Below the pieces are notes generated by a model, which saw only the letters and a list, made by a program, of their open reading frames with translations, was not told the DNA's origin and made no database searches. Position numbers and translations under genes: made by a program. Of a stretch of DNA of 64,000 nt, positions 58,150-64,000 are shown piece after piece; positions within the stretch are counted from its first letter, which is position 1; every line of letters begins with the position of its first letter. The DNA lies in the NCBI GenBank assembly GCA_950106755.1, contig OX467082.1, forward strand, positions 9,052,001 through 9,116,000, read 5' to 3'. Source of the DNA: Climacium dendroides (Eukaryota > Streptophyta > Bryopsida > Hypnales > Climaciaceae).

Positions 58150-61100
58150 TCACCTCACTGGCTGAGGGGTGCTGGCCGGGGTGTTGAGCTTGTCGAAAAT
58201 GTCCGCTTCCTGATTGCAGAAGGCAATCACAGCTTGGAAGAGCTGCGGCAACCCGGCTTGCAGGCTGTTGAGAGTGTATAGCCGCGTGTCAACGTAAGCT
58301 TTCCGTTCGGCTTCAATTTCGCTGTCAAGCTTTCTCCTTGTGGCTTCCATTTTGTGCCGCTTGTCTGTAACTTCGGTGCGTTCGGAGAATTCCCTGTGCG
58401 GGACAATGTCGTACCGGCCCTCATACCGGCCGTCTGACCGGCTGTCGTACCGGCTGTTGTCATCCATGTCACTGCCAGATGTCGTCGAAGGGGTCTGCGG
58501 CAGGACTGGAGGGGGTAAGGTCATGCCGGGGTCTCTCATGGAAGCAGCCACCAGGGCATGCTCCCTCTTCTCCAGCTCCCGATGTAACGATTCGACGCGT
58601 TTTTTGATTCGGAGCTCTTCCCATTGTAACCTCAGCATCTCCCTCACCACCGCGGCGAAGGCACCAATGGCTTCCAGAACCACCCGGTCGGCGAGCTGGT
58701 CTAACGAGTCCAGCCATCTGGAGCAGACTGCGTAAATGGGGCTGGCTTGGATGCCGAGGAGGGGCGACCTCGGAGACCGCGACGGGGACCTGGAGTCACT
58801 TCTCTCAGCCTCCTCAGCCCCGAATTGCATGAGGCTCAGTTTTAACCATGATGTTAAATTCTTCAAATAGTCTTTTTGTGAATATACAAACCTGTTCAGG
58901 CTCTCGGACCACCTGCAAATAAGGAGAGAATTCCAACCACGATCAATGACTACTAGTTGCTCAACAACACCTACGGACCAATTCTTCAATTATGCTCAGT
59001 GAAATCTATCCATTTGAGTGTGAAAGAGCAGTGAAGAAAATATAGAAATCATTGGCTTCATAATCTTGCTGGTGATTACAAAGCGAAAGGAAAAAATGGA
59101 GACGTACTTGTTGAGTGCAATTTCCAATTGTGTCGTGGAATGGCGATGAGAGCTTGTAGTTGGTTCACAGGCAGCAGAGTTATCAAGCCTCTTCATTGCT
59201 TCTACAGCTCGCAGCTGCGCTTGGTGACAGGAAGACATATCCCTCCACATAGTACCCATCCTGCATGAATGCAACCAAGAAACACCTCAGAAATATTTAC
59301 AAACACTAAAATCTAAATTCAAGTTACTGTTGCCAACATCGGAACAGTCAGTATCTCCAGAAAATAGTGGAGTTCATCCTACATGTTTCCAATTTTACGA
59401 ATCCAAGTGGAAAAGAAACCAATTACGATGTCACAACGCTTTCAGAATAACTAAGATTGAGTTAAACAAGCGAACTCACCCTTCGAGTAATTCCAAAAGC
59501 TGTGGGTACAATTCCTCATCCCTTAGCTTCTGCACCTGCTGCGCAGCACTATCTACAGCTTGAATAGCTACCACCATCCTCGTTTGAAGAGCTTTAATAT
59601 TGGCACGGGTTTTGTCAATGATTGTTTGATCCTCGTTCTTGGCATCCTGATTTCTAAACAAAGCATACTTTCTTTCCAATTCAATTCGAAGTGCCTCGGC
59701 CTCCTGTTTAATAAACACCCAGACATTCCAACTCGGTCAGAGTTCCACAAACCCTGAAACTAATAGTCCATCCTTGATCCATAGCTCAAATAAGAAATGC
59801 ATTAAAGGACCAAGAACTCATGGCTTTCGAACGGTCAATTTGATTGATCATAGTGTGAACATTTCAGACGAGGCCAAATTAAGTAACACCAGAATCAATG
59901 ATGAAAATTGCATGTCCCCATTAAAACATAAATAGAATTGAAAAATAGGAAGTCCCCGTATGAACAACTCAAAACCGATCAAAAACTCTAGGCCAACAGA
60001 GGTTCATTAGGAGTTATATGACAACTCTACGAGTTTTGGTATGATACGCACCTTAACTTCTAGGTAAAGCTTCTTCTCCCAAGCAAACAACCTGTCCAGA
60101 GTTGCTGCATGACTGCCTGTCAGTCCACATTCTTCAGACCACCGTGTGCTGCTAATGTTGCCAATACTTCGCATACTCATGTTGCTAGCCCTTTGCATGC
60201 TCATTATGCTCGCAGATTCATCAGTTAGAACGCTCATGTTACTGGGAGTTCTAAAATGACTCACACCAGGTGACCCAGATTTCCCAGACAGCTTCCTGAA
60301 GCTCATCCTTGCAGATTCACCCACCCCTGCAGCACCACCAAGTGAAGAATGAATATCAACAAAACCAAAACCTAAAAAATCGAAGCACTGGATCGGATCA
60401 CTCAGAATGATATGGGAAGGGAACCAAGACTCAGTAGTACCTCTCAAATTATCTGAAAAACTCGAATGATAGTGAGCTTTCTTCGTCTCCAACATGCGTG
60501 AAACCTCCTCTCCACTTTCTGCAGCTTTCAAAAAACAATCATCAACCTCCTTGAGAACATCAAGCAGGTCACGGCCACCATTGTCAGTCTTGACAACTGC
60601 CAATTCTCGGTTCGATTTGACCACTTCTTCTCTTTGTTCAGGCTTTGGAGGTTTCCCTCCAGGCTTTCCTGGCGTGGGGGTCTTCACTGCACTAGCTGCT
60701 TTCGGTGGCTTCTCCTTCGCCTTCGAGGGGGTCTGTGGCGGGGTTTTTGACGGAGTCTCAGGCTCTGATTCTGGTTTCTTGACAGTCTTATTATCCTTCT
60801 CGTCATCCGAGTCCTGTAAGATATGAAGAGTTAAAGCGTCAAAATCTCTGCACTGGCAGAAGTCTACCTTTGGCTTATAAGGGAGACGGGTATACAAACC
60901 ATTAAGGACCTGATACTGTCTCCAATTGACTGAACCCTGTTAAGAACAGCAACTCATCTCTTCAAATACACTCCGTTGGCCTCCAATTAGCAAGTTCGGT
61001 GTAGAAATCAAGACTTCAGCTAATATTGTCTACGCGTCACTCATCTTTGAATAGAATGAGGGATCCCTTCAACAGTGGTGTACATGACCTCCCATCGTTT

Positions 61101-62789
61101 GAATGATAACATAAGAAAAAATCATAAACTGAGTGATAACACAATTTAATCTCAAGAGAGTTCGCCTACTGTACCCGACGTGATCTCTCCAGTAAGCTCC
61201 CAATGAAAGCATACTCCTCCACATTGGTTTGAAGTACTGAAAGTGACGAAAACAATATCCTAAACCTTTACTCGGTCTCTTGCAAACTGCAAGCAAAATG
61301 GTTACCTTGGGAGGTGGCCCATCATCAACATCCTCAAGGTCTGGGATATCTTCTTCCTCCAGCTCAGGAACATCCATATCCAAATTCTTTGATTGAATCT
61401 CCTCTAGAGGTGGCGGCCTTTCAGGGAAACTCTCTCTCGGCTGTTTAACGGGTAGCTTCTCCTCTCTCCTGTGCTGCTCCGTTTCCTGAAGCCTTCTGTG
61501 CTCCAGCTCTTGGACCTCTAGCGCTTTTCTCTGCTCCTCATGCTTCCTCTCCTCCTGAGAAAGCCTGGCCTCAGCTTCCTGGTTGCGTCGCTGCTCCATG
61601 TAGTTGAATGTAGGGGGTGAAGGTCGAAACGGATCCATGAACAAGTCCTGCCAGCTGCTCCTCACGACCGGGGGTGGAGGAGTGGGAGAGACGCCGCTTT
61701 GGGAAGAGGCACCAGCAGCTTGCAGGGGCGCAGTATATCGCCATTCGTCATCCGTTTGCACAGGCGGAATCATGGGAGGTGGTGGTGGCGAGTCTGACTC
61801 CATACGGTACCCGGACTTCGGCACGAACGAGTTCCGCGCATCTTCAAACCTGAACACCATATTCGTAAAAACGATGGCATTTGAATATTTCTCAAGTGAC
61901 GTTTGATCAAAAACATGAAGCATAACGGAACTATAGTAATTGCACTTTTTGCTGTATTATTTACGAACATCACTACAGTAAGGCCTCTTTAACAAGACCC
62001 TCCTCTGAAATACCATTCTGGACCATCCTGCACACTTGCAACACCATCATTGACTGTAGAACATTCAATCCTCGCCCCAGTCAATAGTTTGGGACCCTAG
62101 GCAGTCAGATTAGGTAGCTCCGGGGAGGGTGTCTGCTCGTATTATCATGACCGTCTCTAAAATGGCATCCCAGAGTATCCAGCATACTTGCCGCACTATC
62201 ATTGACTGTCGCAAACTTCCAGTGAGAAGGCACTCAATTAGGGATATCACATGCAAATTTCACGATTAAGATGGGGACCGAAGGTTGTGAGACTAAAAGA
62301 GGTTTGAGTGTACCTGTAGATTTGGGTTGGAATAACAGGAGGCGTGTGTTCCATTCGGTACTCTTTCACTAGAATAGGGGGAGGGGGAGGGGGCAAGAAG
62401 TTCATGCTCATGATACTCTCAGGCGAGCTTTCAACTCTGGGACCTTTCAACGCCGAGCGCTTGGTTTGGGAAGGGGGGGAACTCGGTGGAGACGAGAACA
62501 CAGACGAGAGAGCTGGGGACATGGAAGGACGAGGAGGAGGGCCTAGTGCCAGACTGCTGGGTGGGGTGGTGGGCGTGTCCGGAGGATACAGTCCATTGCT
62601 ACCATCTTTACCCTCCCCCTCTGCAAATTGACGAAACGCAGCACCCACTCCCTTCAAGGAAACCACGAACTGCGCATGAGAAGCTGCAAAGTGGTGGCGA
62701 GATGTAACAGTCTGCTTCATCAGACGCTTCCTCTGCTTGCATCGGGCCACCCCCTCCTCATTATCAACCTTGGAGTTGGAACACCCCAT
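58150..62789 (-). CDS. DUF630/DUF632 protein (NRG2/APSR1-type family)
   Basis: A plant-specific family that includes NRG2 (nitrate signalling) and APSR1 (root meristem, phosphate), sometimes labelled bZIP-like. Seven exons: 62789-62314, 61849-61306, 60813-60441, 60326-60052, 59703-59480, 59260-59108 and 58912-58150. All phases fit, giving 935 aa. It starts MGCSNSKVDNEEGVARCKQR, a plausible N-myristoylation and palmitoylation signal (Gly2, Cys3), opening DUF630 (residues 1-60). A Pro/Ser-rich linker with PPPPPP runs follows, then a charged coiled-coil segment (about 220-290). DUF632 starts near 425 (LLDVLKEVDDCFLKAAESG) and continues through LRDEELYPQLLELLEGMGTM. The C-terminus has SRSPSRSPRSP and a long coiled coil. 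The start is fixed by the MGC motif, not an upstream in-frame Met at 62819. Confidence 0.92.
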
Positions 62790-64000
62790 CGGGATAACTC
62801 CACCACAACGAACACACAAAACTCCACTCAGATACTAAAAGTTCTTCCGGATGAAAAGATGCTCGGAGTGGTGAGCTTTTGACAATCAATGGCGACAATG
62901 CTCGAAGCACTCTGCACATTCCAGCACAATTGAAACCTCAAAATACGGTACAACAGCAACAGATGCATGATGAACATAACGAAACCTACGCTTGGCCCGC
63001 AGCTACTTAAGCAGACTGGGGGTAGTGAGTACACTCGAGTGAGATTCCGGAATTAGGCTGCAACAGCCAAGAAACGCTAAACCACCAACTGTCACAATGA
63101 CGGAACAAGAATACTACTACATCACATGCCCGTCCCGATTCTGACACTGAAAATTTTGAAAATTAGGCTCTGACTCGCTAGTCTGTCCCATCGCAAAAGT
63201 GGCAATTTGCTGGGAGCTCGGGGTGCTGAACCTAAAATGCAATTGAGCTACTGTGCCAAGAAGTAAACCCGGGTAACGGACGGAATAGAGAGGGTAAGGT
63301 ATATGCACCAGGAAACAACGATAGAAAGAAACTCAAAATGACGCACCCCACTCTGCTTCCACGGATCCTTCTGATGCATAGCCTCTGTTCCCTACAGTGC
63401 CCGATCACACCTCAGCAATGCTTATAAGCACCAACTGCAGCATCGTGCCCTTCCAGTAAGCAATTAAACCCTCCACATTTTCCAGGTCGGGCTTCACCAT
63501 TGCAGCTGCGGTGCGGCTGCAAGCATCGTGGCGGCATTGACGCCATTCACACCACAGCATTTGGAGGACGAGCAATCAGTCACTTCTTCACTCTCTCATC
63601 CCAAAAGAAACGATCAAACTACGCTGTCAGCTCTACATCGCCATCGCTGCTATTATCAATGAGCTTCACCTTACTGTCACTCTCTCCCTCTCTCTCTCAA
63701 GATCCCACTACTAGGGCTCGGCCTACCTATCCCTACATCCAGATCACCATACCATATTACACACAGAAATTGATTATTGCAAGAACTAATCTCTTCAAGA
63801 ACGGCCTTCGTCTCCAACGTCCACACTTCCTCCACTCCCCCAATCACACTCGTCACCACTGGACTCAATCCTCAGAAACCTCACTCTCTTCCACCGTTCA
63901 ACCACCTCCGATGCTCCCACTCTCACAATGCTGCACCTCAAAGCTCCAGAATTAACGTCCTGTTTGTCCTCCACGCACACAACCGACACTAGCCAAAAAT
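62790..64000. other. upstream region of the DUF630/632 gene
   Basis: Leader and promoter side of the DUF630/632 gene. A CT-rich tract (TCTCTCCCTCTCTCTCTC at 63681-63698) is typical of plant 5' UTRs or promoters on either strand. I see no other gene up to the window end. Confidence 0.45.

Noticed and set aside
1..64000. CRISPR arrays, bacterial operons, tRNA and rRNA genes
   Set aside because: Eukaryotic intron-containing DNA. No direct-repeat/spacer pattern and no convincing tRNA cloverleaf or rRNA segment was recognised by eye.

Overview
The window is nuclear DNA from a land plant. It has many short, spliced, GT-AG-intron genes, long AT-rich stretches between them, and several families of non-autonomous repeats. 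A hybrid histidine kinase with several PAS domains, resembling the moss PHK1/PHK2 kinases (a class known from non-seed plants), points to a bryophyte or other early-diverging lineage. The species cannot be fixed from the sequence alone.

Layout. 0-5.2 kb: a U4 snRNA gene (31-173, +) faces the 3' end of a SEN2-type tRNA-splicing endonuclease gene (228-1462, -). Next comes an SRC2-like C2-domain gene (3980-4699, -) whose 3' end, including the last codons and stop, has been tandemly amplified. 5.2-17.8 kb is AT-rich and repetitive: TTAA-flanked elements, a TIR element, minisatellite and satellite arrays, and a protein-kinase relic. 17.8-20.2 kb holds a gene of unknown function with an Rx4H (HEPN-like) motif. 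20.85-22.0 kb is a recent inverted, truncated copy of the 3' end of the C2 gene. 22.8-29.6 kb is the PAS-histidine kinase (-, nine coding exons). 29.6-32.0 kb is its presumed leader and upstream region.

32.0-47.3 kb is a second repeat-rich block. It has a 228-bp tandem array, inverted copies of a TTAA element, a 1.16-kb element with ~137-bp TIRs, satellite units and a ~220-bp MITE. 47.4-48.1 kb is a second U4 gene followed by a diverged copy of the SEN2 upstream region, but without SEN2. 48.9-51.6 kb is pICln (-). It is divergent from a thylakoid-lumen PsbP-domain protein gene (51.98-56.5 kb, +, 11 exons) with 375 bp between the start codons. 58.15-62.8 kb is a DUF630/DUF632 gene (-, seven coding exons, 935 aa).

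Functional threads: RNA processing is over-represented (two U4 snRNA genes, the SEN2 nuclease and pICln, the chaperone that delivers Sm proteins to U snRNAs). Whether this clustering means anything is unproven. All exon structures were built by eye from reading-frame continuity, GT-AG sites and family motifs, without transcripts or database searches.
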